Source: Lysinibacillus fusiformis (GTDB lineage Bacteria > Bacillota > Bacilli > Bacillales_A > Planococcaceae). Taken from it: 64,000 bases of DNA. The stretch covers positions 21,910 through 85,909 of the forward strand of contig JASENG010000016.1 in assembly GCA_030027265.1 (NCBI GenBank), written 5' to 3'. Shown one piece after another: positions 53,933 through 62,878 of this stretch. Each line of letters begins with the position of its first letter. The stretch's first letter is position 1. The position numbers and the translations under genes are program-made. The notes below the pieces were generated by a model, which was not told the origin of the DNA, made no database searches, and saw nothing but the letters and a program-made list of their open reading frames with translations.

Positions 53933-55014
53933 AAAAGTTATATAAACAATTAAATCGCTTCAATATAGAATTTGACGTAGAACCGATGGAAGTTAGCGAA
54001 CTTGAAAAAGAAAGTATTAAACGAAAAATTCTAAAGGGAAAAAGGAAAAAGCATTATGTAAGGAATTTTGTGGCCGCAGCTACATTCTTAATTGCTTTGG
54101 GTTTTACAGTTGGTACTGGATTCCCGGCTTTTGCAGAAAAACTTCCCTTTATCGGGAATGTATTTGAACTTTTCAATGCTGATAAAGTTTCTATGTTCGA
54201 AAGATTCGATGACTATTCTTCTGCTATAGGTATTACCGAAGAAAGTAATGGGGTCGAAGTAACGGTAACTGATGCAGTCTACGATAGAGAAAATATTACA
54301 ATCGCTTACATTATAAAAAGTGAAAAGAATTTAGGGGAAAAACCAGCCCTATCAAGTAATGTAACTGCCAAAGAGCTAAAATTTGCAGATATATACGAAT
54401 ACACTAAACACGATATAGTCGAGAAAATAAGTGAAAATGAGTACGCTGTGTTATTCATTTATGAACTCATAAAGGGAACGAAACCTGAGGAAGTCCATAT
54501 TACCTTTGAGGGTGATGAAATTCACGATTTTGGTGGTACTAATATATCCGTAGAAGGTAATTGGTCCTTTAATTTTAACCTTAGTGCACTTGAAAGCGAA
54601 AACGTGGATCTTGCAAAAGAGGATATAAAAACTGAAGCAGAAGGTATCGAAATCAATGCGATAGAATTAACGGAGACGCCGATTTCTACCACAATTTATT
54701 TATCTGAAAAAGTAGATGTGAGGTTGGTTGCTAAAGAAGAAGAAAAATGGCGAGGAGTACGTTTCGACTATATAGTGACTGATAATTTGGGAAATACCTA
54801 TAATTTTGTTCAATCTCATGGATTGGGGCATAGTACTGATTTTGAGCGAATGAGAAGTGAACCCCGGCTTACGATTAAAAATATTGATGAGGAAGCAACT
54901 TCTCTAACAATTACTCCTAGTGTCAATGTTTATGAAAAGGTAAGCGGAGAAGGGGAACTAGCCAATGTATTTGAACCCTATTCAATCGAACCAATAATCA
55001 TTCCTATTAAATAG
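53929..55014 (+). CDS. DUF4179 anti-sigma factor
   Basis: 361 residues: a cytoplasmic N-terminus (1-42) that should bind the sigma factor, one membrane helix (~44-64) and an extracytoplasmic DUF4179 region beginning with FPAFAEKLPFIGNVFELFN, followed by an Ig-like beta-rich C-terminal domain (VTVTDAVYDRENITIAYIIKS, seen in parts). This is the usual layout of anti-sigma proteins paired with ECF factors in Bacillales. GTG start, 8 bp after GGGGG, overlapping the sigma gene by 4 bp. It probably holds the sigma factor inactive until an envelope signal arrives. Confidence 0.88.
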   Translation: MKKLYKQLNRFNIEFDVEPMEVSELEKESIKRKILKGKRKKHYVRNFVAAATFLIALGFTVGTGFPAFAEKLPFIGNVFELFNADKVSMFERFDDYSSAIGITEESNGVEVTVTDAVYDRENITIAYIIKSEKNLGEKPALSSNVTAKELKFADIYEYTKHDIVEKISENEYAVLFIYELIKGTKPEEVHITFEGDEIHDFGGTNISVEGNWSFNFNLSALESENVDLAKEDIKTEAEGIEINAIELTETPISTTIYLSEKVDVRLVAKEEEKWRGVRFDYIVTDNLGNTYNFVQSHGLGHSTDFERMRSEPRLTIKNIDEEATSLTITPSVNVYEKVSGEGELANVFEPYSIEPIIIPIK

Positions 55015-55032
55015 TGAAAGAAGTGGATGTAA

Positions 55033-55905
55033 TTGTCAATTTTAGCGATAAACAATCTTTCAAAAAGCTACAAGAAACAAAAAGTACTGGATGATATTAG
55101 TTTAACCATTGATTCACCAGGGATTTGGGCTTTAGTTGGACCAAATGGCGTGGGGAAAACAACTTTTTTAAATGTACTGACAAATCTACTGCCAGCTGAT
55201 TCAGGAAGTGTTGAATTAGTTGGAAAACCAAATAAAGATTATAGAGTTTTTAAAGAAGTGACCTATTTGCAAGATAATACAGTGCTGTTTGAATATTTAA
55301 CAGGTTATGATCATTTAAAATACGTCTGTGATGTAAATAAAATAAGTAAAGCTCGGATTAAAGAGGTTGCAGAATATGTTGGCATGTCAAAATATTTAAA
55401 AAAGGTAGTGTGGAATTACTCATTGGGCATGAAGCAGCACTTGTTGCTTGCCATGGCCATTGTGAACAAACCGAAACTACTATTTCTGGATGAACCCTTG
55501 AATGGTTTGGATCCATCTAGTGCAATTTTAATGCGAAAGATATTCCTGGAGCTAGGCGAGAATGGCACAATCATTATTCTTTCCTCCCATAACCTTGCGG
55601 AAATCGATCGTGTGACCAAACAAATTCTGTTTTTAAAGGATAAAAAAATTCTCCAAACGAATATGGCAGATCATGAAACCGTTCATTATTATTTCACATT
55701 AATCGATTCGGAAAAGGGGAAAGCAGTTTTAACTGATAATGGATTTTTAGCAAGCGATGAAATTGGCAGGCTAAAAATCGAGCTGGAAGAGCAATCTTTA
55801 TCAAATGTTATTAATCTGCTTCAAGAACATCAAATAGCCATACAAGATATTGAAAAAGAAATCACAGGTTCCGAAAAATTATACGAAGAATTATTTGAAC
55901 TGTGA
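55033..55905 (+). CDS. ABC transporter ATP-binding protein
   Basis: 290 residues. Walker A GPNGVGKTTFLN (~37), Q-loop in TYLQDN, signature NYSLGMKQHLLLAM (~133), Walker B LLFLDEPLNGLD (~156) and switch LSSHNLAE. The C-terminal ~85 residues are an extra domain seen in bacitracin/antimicrobial-peptide export and immunity ABC proteins. TTG 55033 is the start. It is third in the sigma/anti-sigma operon and energises the two permeases that follow. Confidence 0.92.
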   Translation: MSILAINNLSKSYKKQKVLDDISLTIDSPGIWALVGPNGVGKTTFLNVLTNLLPADSGSVELVGKPNKDYRVFKEVTYLQDNTVLFEYLTGYDHLKYVCDVNKISKARIKEVAEYVGMSKYLKKVVWNYSLGMKQHLLLAMAIVNKPKLLFLDEPLNGLDPSSAILMRKIFLELGENGTIIILSSHNLAEIDRVTKQILFLKDKKILQTNMADHETVHYYFTLIDSEKGKAVLTDNGFLASDEIGRLKIELEEQSLSNVINLLQEHQIAIQDIEKEITGSEKLYEELFEL

Positions 55906-55915
55906 GGACAACAAT

Positions 55916-57016
55916 ATGAAACTATTTCTATTTGAGATGAAAAAAACACTGTATACAAAAGCATTTACTCTCTTCATTTTACTGACGGTGCTATTTATCA
56001 GTGGACTATATATAAAAAATACCATTCAACAAGACATGATCATTGTAAATAAAGTACAGCAATTCTCCGAACATAGAAGTGATGTATTTAGGGATATTCA
56101 ACAATATAGACATCTCTTAGAAGAATTGCCGGATGATAAAACCGAGAAAAAATTGCAAGCTGCCTTAAATTTATATGGAGAAATTAATGAACTAATTCAA
56201 TCTATACAAGAAAAACAATGGGATAACGAACTTCAAACAGAGATGAATGTATATCAATCTGCGATGAAATATCAAGACATGGAAGGCACCTTCGATGTGA
56301 ATCAAAGAGATATGCAGGAAATGATTCTACTCAATGAGGAGCTGATCAAAAAAGGTCTTCCTAAGGAGGATTTAAATCTTTCTATTGAACCATCCATCTT
56401 TATGAAAAAAATTATTACTCTTTTACTGAATCCCTTTGGTTTTTTGGTGCTTCTACTCATTTTAGGTATATCCGTTACAAAAGAGTTTGAAGAAAAAAAT
56501 ATTCAAATGGTTTATGCTTTGCCAATATCGAGACCGTATTACATTTTGAATAAATTCGTAAGTCTTATGAGTTTAGGTGTATGCTGGCTGTTCATTGTTT
56601 TTTCCATTTCATTTTTACTTCCCTTTATATTCACTAGTACAACCGAAAATAGCTTTTCTTATCCACTTACTTCAACAGAAGGAAACTTCATTACATCAAG
56701 TCATTACCTCAAGGAAGCCATCATTTACAGTTTATTTTATATGATCTTTTCAGTTTCTATTATTATTTTTTTCGGATTTTTAATCAGAAATACAATCATC
56801 ACATCTTTGATATTAGTTTTTTTACACATTGGCAATTTTATTGTTCTAACGAATGGTTTTGTCTATTCGAGAAACCCGCTCACTTATGGAATGATTGATT
56901 TTGCCGTATTAAATGATGAAAATCAGCTGTTTTTGGGGACAATTCTCTTGGCTGGAGTTTCCGTTATCATAATCATTATTTCAATCGTTTTGAATAAAAG
57001 GAGGGGGATACGTTGA
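55916..57016 (+). CDS. ABC transporter permease, subunit 1
   Basis: About 366 residues. One N-terminal membrane helix (~15-33), a large extracytoplasmic helical domain (~34-170) and five further helices; this is the ABC-2-type permease topology. The conserved EFEEKNIQMVYALPISRPYY coupling segment lies near 195. ATG 55916 follows GTGAGG; the frame opens upstream at 55850 inside the ATPase gene. It ends with a 4-bp overlap with the next permease, so both are made together, probably as a heterodimer that moves an antimicrobial or lipid substrate. Confidence 0.87.
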   Translation: MKLFLFEMKKTLYTKAFTLFILLTVLFISGLYIKNTIQQDMIIVNKVQQFSEHRSDVFRDIQQYRHLLEELPDDKTEKKLQAALNLYGEINELIQSIQEKQWDNELQTEMNVYQSAMKYQDMEGTFDVNQRDMQEMILLNEELIKKGLPKEDLNLSIEPSIFMKKIITLLLNPFGFLVLLLILGISVTKEFEEKNIQMVYALPISRPYYILNKFVSLMSLGVCWLFIVFSISFLLPFIFTSTTENSFSYPLTSTEGNFITSSHYLKEAIIYSLFYMIFSVSIIIFFGFLIRNTIITSLILVFLHIGNFIVLTNGFVYSRNPLTYGMIDFAVLNDENQLFLGTILLAGVSVIIIIISIVLNKRRGIR

Positions 57017-58296
57017 GGGGATTCTTATTCGAATGTAAAAAAGTAGTGAAGAAGAAAACGACATTAATAGCAATCTCCCTCTCCATTCTAGCTGCAATTG
57101 GATTGTATATGTTTAGTTATTCCGTTGCTGAAGATATACAACAAGGAAATATTTCTAGGCTGAAAAGTTTTCCTGAAATTTTTCTAAATTTCGCAAATGA
57201 GACGAAAGAAGAGAAAGAAAAAGCGTTTGTGGCAGGAGATACTGCTAAGGCTGAAGAATTTGATAGGGACATCGACCATTATCAAGAGGCAATCGTCAAC
57301 TATGAAAAGTTGAAAAAGTCTTTTGAGGAAGAAGATTGGGAGACGTTGTATGAAAAAGATATTAATGAAATGCAGATATTTATTGATGATCCAGATGGTG
57401 CTGTTTATAAAATTGAAGAACAAGAACTTTCAAATTTTACAATAAGAGCGACATATGAGGAAATCAAAATACTTAAAGAAAATAAGAGTAAACCTTTTAT
57501 ACAAAATACGATTTATCAATCTTTTCTCCCTACCATTTATGATGATTTTACAGGTAGTTCTCTAGAACAATGGGAATCAGAAACCAAACGATATGGCAGG
57601 GAAGGATTTTCCTTCTTGATTCAACTCATTCAGCTCCTTTATATCCCTGCGGTTATCTTAATCGGCTGTTTTATTTTTGGCAATAATATTTCAACAGAAG
57701 CTACCAAAAAGAATAGGGGCATGAATCTTTATAAAGTATTGCCTTATTCTAGATTAAAGTTATTTTTTGCAAAGTATCTCAGTGGATATATGTATTTACT
57801 AGTTTATTCGATGGTGATGATGGCAATTCCGTTAATATGCAGCTTATTTACCAATGGTTTAGGCAGTCTGGAAAATCCGATTCTTGTATATGAAGGTTCT
57901 CAGCCGAGTTTATTTGGCAATTCGTTAAATCCTATGGTGGATCAATTCCATTTTATTGATTACCGAGAGTATTTTTGGAAGGTTATATTGTTCTTAGCAG
58001 TTTTCTCATTCTTTATGTATTCGATTTATTTCTTATTGGCAATACAGATTAAAAGCGCCACTATTTCGCTAATTTTGTTAGGCACAATCACTTATTTAGG
58101 GATGACTCATCTTGTATCCAAATTTAATCCGTTTATCTACACAGATTTTCATAAAATAATTACTGGAGAAACTGCTACCCTTACTTATAATCTGGAAATC
58201 ACTTATATTACGGGTTTAATACTTTATCTCCTAATTGGAATAGCTCTATCACTCATAGGATATATTAAATTTCGTTTTAATCGACAACTTGGATAA
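57013..58296 (+). CDS. ABC transporter permease, subunit 2
   Basis: 427 residues of the same topology as its neighbour: one N-terminal helix, a long charged extracytoplasmic domain (~35-205, Glu/Lys-rich) and five C-terminal helices. TTG 57013 overlaps the previous stop by 4 bp, with AGGAGGGGG upstream. It is last in the ECF sigma-controlled operon. Role inferred: envelope-stress ABC export or detoxification of a peptide-like agent. Confidence 0.87.
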   Translation: MRGFLFECKKVVKKKTTLIAISLSILAAIGLYMFSYSVAEDIQQGNISRLKSFPEIFLNFANETKEEKEKAFVAGDTAKAEEFDRDIDHYQEAIVNYEKLKKSFEEEDWETLYEKDINEMQIFIDDPDGAVYKIEEQELSNFTIRATYEEIKILKENKSKPFIQNTIYQSFLPTIYDDFTGSSLEQWESETKRYGREGFSFLIQLIQLLYIPAVILIGCFIFGNNISTEATKKNRGMNLYKVLPYSRLKLFFAKYLSGYMYLLVYSMVMMAIPLICSLFTNGLGSLENPILVYEGSQPSLFGNSLNPMVDQFHFIDYREYFWKVILFLAVFSFFMYSIYFLLAIQIKSATISLILLGTITYLGMTHLVSKFNPFIYTDFHKIITGETATLTYNLEITYITGLILYLLIGIALSLIGYIKFRFNRQLG

Positions 58297-58322
58297 ATTC
58301 TAATTTTAGGAGGCGCAACCGA

Positions 58323-59087
58323 ATGAAAGAAATTTTTGAAACAAATTTTGAAAAATATGAAGACCCAGTAAAATATGATAAAATGTATGATCGCTTTCAA
58401 GATGATTTATTTTACATTTTGGAACATGCAAGGGGAATTGAGAATCCTATTATCGAGCTGGCTTGCGGTACAGGAAGGTTAACAATTCCCATGGCTAAAA
58501 GTGGAATGAATATGGTGGGGATAGATCTGCACGAGGGTATGCTGAATCGGGCAAAACAAAAAGCAGCTCAAGAGAATCTAACTATTATATTTGAGAAACA
58601 AGATTGTACAGAATTGGAATTGAATATTAAATCACCTTTGATATTCATGACAGGTAATTCATTTCAGCATTTTTTAACAAACGAAAGCCAGGATGCCTTA
58701 TTACAATCAGTTAAGAGGCATCTATGGCCGAACGGGGAATTTATCTTTGATACAAGAAACCCTATTTTGGCAGAGCTGTCAGTTGTCGAGGAATATCAGG
58801 ATAGCTATGTAAATAGTGAAAATCAAACTATAGTTGAAAGGCACCGTGATAAGTACGATCATAAAAAGCAAATTTTAAATTGTGAGACAAATAAGGAAAT
58901 TATAGAAAATGAACAAGTGATCCAGACAAAAACTGATTCAATTTCACTTCGCTATATTTTTCCAATGGAGCTTTATAGATTATTAAATTCACAAGGTTTT
59001 GAATTAATCAACCTATACGGTTCTTGGAAGAAAGATGCTTTCACAAAAGATAGTATTTCGATGGTGGTGCATTGTCGTGTAAAGTAA
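58323..59087 (+). CDS. Class I SAM-dependent methyltransferase
   Basis: 254 residues. The SAM-binding loop IIELACGTGRLTIPMAKSG (~41-60) and acidic GIDLHEGML (~67) are typical; motif IV appears in PLIFMTGNSFQHF. The substrate cannot be read. It begins 26 bp after the ABC permease gene with AGGAGG before the ATG, so it may be read with that operon, but no functional link is evident. Confidence 0.86.
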   Translation: MKEIFETNFEKYEDPVKYDKMYDRFQDDLFYILEHARGIENPIIELACGTGRLTIPMAKSGMNMVGIDLHEGMLNRAKQKAAQENLTIIFEKQDCTELELNIKSPLIFMTGNSFQHFLTNESQDALLQSVKRHLWPNGEFIFDTRNPILAELSVVEEYQDSYVNSENQTIVERHRDKYDHKKQILNCETNKEIIENEQVIQTKTDSISLRYIFPMELYRLLNSQGFELINLYGSWKKDAFTKDSISMVVHCRVK

Positions 59088-59214
59088 ACCGAATATTTAA
59101 AGGAATAGGGAAAACAAAATCAAAATCGGAAACAGGTTGATAACATAATTGGAATCCGTGCTTGCTAATCTATTTGATTTCGTCTTATATAAAAAATAGG
59201 AGAAAAATATGTAG

Positions 59215-59742
59215 ATGATAAATATACTAAAATTTGATAATGAATTAAAAGATTTAGTATTACTGATGACCAGAAATACTTGGGATTATCATTCAAATCC
59301 TAAAGTTTCGGAAGAACAAATTATAGATGCTTATCATAAGGGTTGGTATCAAGAGGATCGAGAAACTTTTTGGATAGAAAAGGAAAATAAAAAAATCGGT
59401 TTAATCATAATACACGATATCACTGATACAATTCCTTCATTTGATATTCGGTTAGATAGCTGGGCGAGAGGAAAAGGTATTGGAACAAAAGCGGTTAAAT
59501 GGCTAACAGATTACATATTTGGTTTACCAGATAAAATTAGGATTGAAGCATATACTCGAAGTGACAATTTGGCCATGAGAAAAACTTTTAGTAAAGCCGG
59601 ATATGTTAAAGAAGGCTACTTACGGAATGCTTGGGAAAATATTGATGGTACGGTCTCGGACTCTATTTGCTATGGATATATTCGAAGTGACTGGGAGAAC
59701 AATGAAATTACGCCCATCAAGCTGAATGAATTGCCATTCTAG
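59215..59742 (+). CDS. GNAT acetyltransferase (RimJ/RimL type)
   Basis: 175 residues. The GNAT acetyl-CoA loop is RGKGIGTKAVKWL (~82-94) and the end helix-strand block ASDNLAMRKTFSKAGYV-like (here RSDNLAMRKTFSKAGYV) matches RimJ/RimL-family enzymes that acetylate N-termini or amines. AATAGGAGA lies somewhat far upstream of ATG 59215. Acceptor substrate unknown. Confidence 0.83.
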   Translation: MINILKFDNELKDLVLLMTRNTWDYHSNPKVSEEQIIDAYHKGWYQEDRETFWIEKENKKIGLIIIHDITDTIPSFDIRLDSWARGKGIGTKAVKWLTDYIFGLPDKIRIEAYTRSDNLAMRKTFSKAGYVKEGYLRNAWENIDGTVSDSICYGYIRSDWENNEITPIKLNELPF

Positions 59743-59812
59743 AAGAAGCAAAGGAATTGATTTTATTAAATTTGGCTGCATTTGCAGTTTATAGGAAGAT
59801 TGGGGTGAGGAG

Positions 59813-60712
59813 TTGAAAATCGCTATTACTGGTGGTACTGGCTTTATTGGCAGGAAATTGACGGCACTTCTCGTCAACGAAGGCCATGAAATTGTAATTT
59901 TAACAAGGAATCCAAAACCTGAAAACCAGGGTATTTCATATACAAAATGGCTGAGTGAAGATGCAGCTCCAGAAAAGGAGTTAGAAAATGTCGATGCTTT
60001 TATCAACTTAGCCGGTGTCTCGATTAATGATGGCCGTTGGAGTGCTAAACATCAAAAGGCAATCTACACTAGTCGGATGGAGGCAACTGACGAGCTTTTA
60101 AGGATTATAGATTCATTGTCCAAGAAACCAACTATTTTCGTCAATGCAAGTGCAATTGGAATTTACCCTGTCTCATTGGATGCTGAATACACGGAACAAT
60201 CTATTTTTACACCGAATGACTTTTTAGGCAAGACGGTATTGGACTGGGAAAATAAAGCCAAACAAGTGGAACAATATGGAGTGCGTACAGTCTTCATGCG
60301 CTTTGGAGTGGTCCTGGGTAATGGAGGAGGGGCACTTCCATTAATGGTGCTTCCATATAAATTATTCGCGGGCGGCACTGTTGGTTCAGGCAAACAATGG
60401 GTATCATGGGTTCACATTTCAGATGTTGTTCGAGCTATTTTATTTGCGCTTCAAAATGAAAACGTATACGGTCCTGTAAATGTAACGACCCCTTCACCAG
60501 TAAGTATGAAAGATTTTGGAAAGACAATTGCTTCAGTGTTGAATCGTCCGCATTGGTTCCCAGCACCATCTATACTCATGAAATTGGTACTCGGAGAAAA
60601 AAGCAAACTTGTTCTTGAAGGTCAAAAAGTACTGCCAAAAGTGCTAATGGACGAGGGGTTTGAATATCTATTTCCGAGACTTGAATTAGCACTGAAGGAC
60701 TTATACCGTTAA
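59813..60712 (+). CDS. TIGR01777-family epimerase (YfhF-like)
   Basis: 299 residues of the extended short-chain dehydrogenase fold. The N-terminal GGTGFIGRKL binds NAD(P); INLAGVSINDGRW, a SRMEATDEL helix and the WVSWVHISD segment are signatures of the TIGR01777/YfhF family (SulA-like). It is cytoplasmic; the sugar-nucleotide or other substrate is unknown. TTG 59813 follows GGTGAGGAG. A GNAT gene follows 35 bp later. Confidence 0.9.
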   Translation: MKIAITGGTGFIGRKLTALLVNEGHEIVILTRNPKPENQGISYTKWLSEDAAPEKELENVDAFINLAGVSINDGRWSAKHQKAIYTSRMEATDELLRIIDSLSKKPTIFVNASAIGIYPVSLDAEYTEQSIFTPNDFLGKTVLDWENKAKQVEQYGVRTVFMRFGVVLGNGGGALPLMVLPYKLFAGGTVGSGKQWVSWVHISDVVRAILFALQNENVYGPVNVTTPSPVSMKDFGKTIASVLNRPHWFPAPSILMKLVLGEKSKLVLEGQKVLPKVLMDEGFEYLFPRLELALKDLYR

Positions 60713-60747
60713 AGAAATACGGAGCGAATAGAAAGAGGAGTGTCAAA

Positions 60748-61200
60748 ATGCGAATCAGGAAACTAAATGAAGAGGAAGCTGCACCGATGGATCTTTTGTT
60801 ATTGGCTGACCCTTCCAAAGAGTTTGTTCTGGAATATATGAAAAGGGGCGAATGTTTTGTCGCTGAAATCGAGCAGCAAACCGTTGGCGTTTATGTTTTG
60901 CTTCCAACTCGACCAAAGACAGTTGAACTGGTTAATGTAGCAGTAGCGGTAAAGCAGCAAGTCAGAGGTATTGGAAAACAGTTGATAGTAAATGCCATGA
61001 AGACAGCCAAGGCAAAAGGCTATAAAACAATCGAGATTGGAACTGGAAATTCAAGCATCGGGCAATTGGCTCTCTATCAAAAATGCGGTTTTAGAATAAT
61101 TGGTGTAGACCTCGACTTTTTTGTTAGGCATTACTCGGAAGAAATTTTTGAAAACGGTATACAGTGCAAAGACATGATTCGTTTAGCAAAGGATTTATAG
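60748..61200 (+). CDS. GNAT acetyltransferase (YvbK-like)
   Basis: 150 residues, a compact GNAT fold. Motif A reads QQVRGIGKQLIVNAMKTAKA (~70-90), followed by IEIGTGNSSIGQLALYQKCGF, typical of YvbK-type acetyltransferases. AGAGGAG precedes the ATG. Acceptor unknown; it may form a transcription unit with the epimerase gene 35 bp upstream. Confidence 0.87.
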   Translation: MRIRKLNEEEAAPMDLLLLADPSKEFVLEYMKRGECFVAEIEQQTVGVYVLLPTRPKTVELVNVAVAVKQQVRGIGKQLIVNAMKTAKAKGYKTIEIGTGNSSIGQLALYQKCGFRIIGVDLDFFVRHYSEEIFENGIQCKDMIRLAKDL

Positions 61201-61359
61201 ATTACAGCATTGTGTTCTTTTAATTTTCTATTTATACGAAGAAAAATCAAGGATTTTGTAACTTTACTTTTCTCAAAATTGAATTATAGGATTATTCTTC
61301 TTAAAACAATTGACGTTTATACAGTTATAGATGATTTAAAAGTGAGAGGAGCGACTAAT

Positions 61360-62154
61360 TTGAGAGAATGGCATGCACTTACACAAGATTCGAAATCGAG
61401 ATGGGAGCAGAATGCAGAACACTGGGATGACTACATGGGTGATGAAAGTAATCGATTTCATCGAGAACTTATAAGACCCTATACTGAAAAATTATTAAAT
61501 GCTGAGCAAGGGCAAGTAATACTGGATATTGCTTGTGGGAACGGTAATTTTTCAAGGCGGCTGGCACAACTGGGAGCGAATGTTGTGGCCTTTGATTACA
61601 GTGCCAAAATGGTTGAACGTGCAAAAAATCGATCGGAGCACTATTTAAAGCAAATTGATTATCGGATTGTTGATGCTACTAACTTGAATCAGTTATTAGA
61701 GCTCGGAATTGAAAAATACGATAGTGCAGTCGCGAATATGGCTTTAATGGATATTGCAGAAATAAGCCCATTGATTCAATCACTGCATAAGCTGCTAAAG
61801 CCAAGTGGATTTTTCGTTTTCTCCATTACACATCCATGCTTTCAACCACCAGGTGTCAGAAAAATAAATGAAGAAGAAGATGTGAATGGAGTTTTGGTTA
61901 GCAAAAATAGCATTCAAATTACAAAATATTTAACTCCAGAACCTTATAAAGCGATTGGGATCAAAGGACAAACGATTCCGCATTACATGTTTCACAGACC
62001 AATATCCTATTATACAAGTTTATTTTTTGAAGCAGGTTTCGTACTGGATGCCGTAGAAGAACCTAGTTTCCAAAAAGAAAATGATCAACAAAAATTTGAT
62101 TGGTATGATATTCCTCCTGTTATGATTTTTCGCTTTAGAAAGTTAACATGCTAG
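61360..62154 (+). CDS. Class I SAM-dependent methyltransferase
   Basis: About 264 residues. The SAM motif VILDIACGNGNFSRRLAQLG (~51-70) and acidic VVAFDYSAKMV (~74) are clear; the ending FDWYDIPPVMIFRFRK resembles UbiE/Coq5-like methyltransferases of Bacillaceae. TTG 61360 is the likely start (GAGAGGA 9 bp upstream); the extension back to 61210 has no family-like sequence. Substrate unknown. Confidence 0.85.
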   Translation: MREWHALTQDSKSRWEQNAEHWDDYMGDESNRFHRELIRPYTEKLLNAEQGQVILDIACGNGNFSRRLAQLGANVVAFDYSAKMVERAKNRSEHYLKQIDYRIVDATNLNQLLELGIEKYDSAVANMALMDIAEISPLIQSLHKLLKPSGFFVFSITHPCFQPPGVRKINEEEDVNGVLVSKNSIQITKYLTPEPYKAIGIKGQTIPHYMFHRPISYYTSLFFEAGFVLDAVEEPSFQKENDQQKFDWYDIPPVMIFRFRKLTC

Positions 62155-62252
62155 AGGCTTGTTTACGGATGTATGTATATAGGCTGATAGAGGGGAACAA
62201 TATAGCGATTAAATCGTCTGAATTATTAAATGGAATATATTGGGGTGAGAGG

Positions 62253-62726
62253 GTGTTTAAATATCTGATACATATCATCACAGGAACCTTTGTTTTAATG
62301 GTTTCCACTCTAGTAGCATGGTATGAAGGCAGCACGATTACTAATATCTCTTGGGAATGGAAATATTCAACACCGTTTTCAAATTTATTTAATATCGAGA
62401 TTATAAACGGCCAAGATATTAGTCAACTTGATTATTTTGTCTATGCAGTTAAATTTCAGCCGTTTTTTCCTGCTTTAATGTTCATTAGTTTATTGTATAT
62501 GATTGGTGTAATAATCCTTTACCTAATAAAAACCAAGTCTAAATGGACAGCATTAATTAGTGGATTTATAGGCGTATGTTTGCTTGTACTCGGATCAATC
62601 TCCAATCCATCAACAAATGGCGGGTGGATATTCCTTTGGATTTCTTTAAGCAGTGGAATGATCTATACAATTATAGCAGTATGGGTTACAATCTATAGAC
62701 TTAGACATGGAGAACTAGCAAAATAG
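62253..62726 (+). CDS. DUF4306 membrane protein (YjdJ-like)
   Basis: About 157 residues. It begins with a membrane helix (TGTFVLMVSTLVAWYEGS) followed by the signature ISWEWKYSTPFSNL and SQLDYFVYAVKFQPFFPALM of DUF4306, then three more helices. Bacillus YjdJ has the same order but is shorter, so the last two helices are extra. The start is uncertain: GTG 62253 gives a family-like N-terminus, while the frame opens at ATG 62148 overlapping the methyltransferase end. Function unknown. Confidence 0.72.
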   Translation: MFKYLIHIITGTFVLMVSTLVAWYEGSTITNISWEWKYSTPFSNLFNIEIINGQDISQLDYFVYAVKFQPFFPALMFISLLYMIGVIILYLIKTKSKWTALISGFIGVCLLVLGSISNPSTNGGWIFLWISLSSGMIYTIIAVWVTIYRLRHGELAK

Positions 62727-62815
62727 GTGGGATAGACAACGAGAAGGCTTCGTTGCATAGTAGGTAGATTTAAAAGAGTGATTCTTGAAATAGCCCTCTA
62801 AAAAAAAGATTCATT

Positions 62816-62847
62816 GGAGATTCGTAATACCCGAATCTCCTTTTTTC
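62816..62847. terminator. Terminator between convergent genes
   Basis: A GGAGATTCG/CGAATCTCC stem (62816-62824 with 62832-62840) with T residues on the plus strand and an A-run before it. Confidence 0.85.
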
Positions 62848-62878
62848 AATTCTTTGATAAGAAATGTTTATCGTATAC

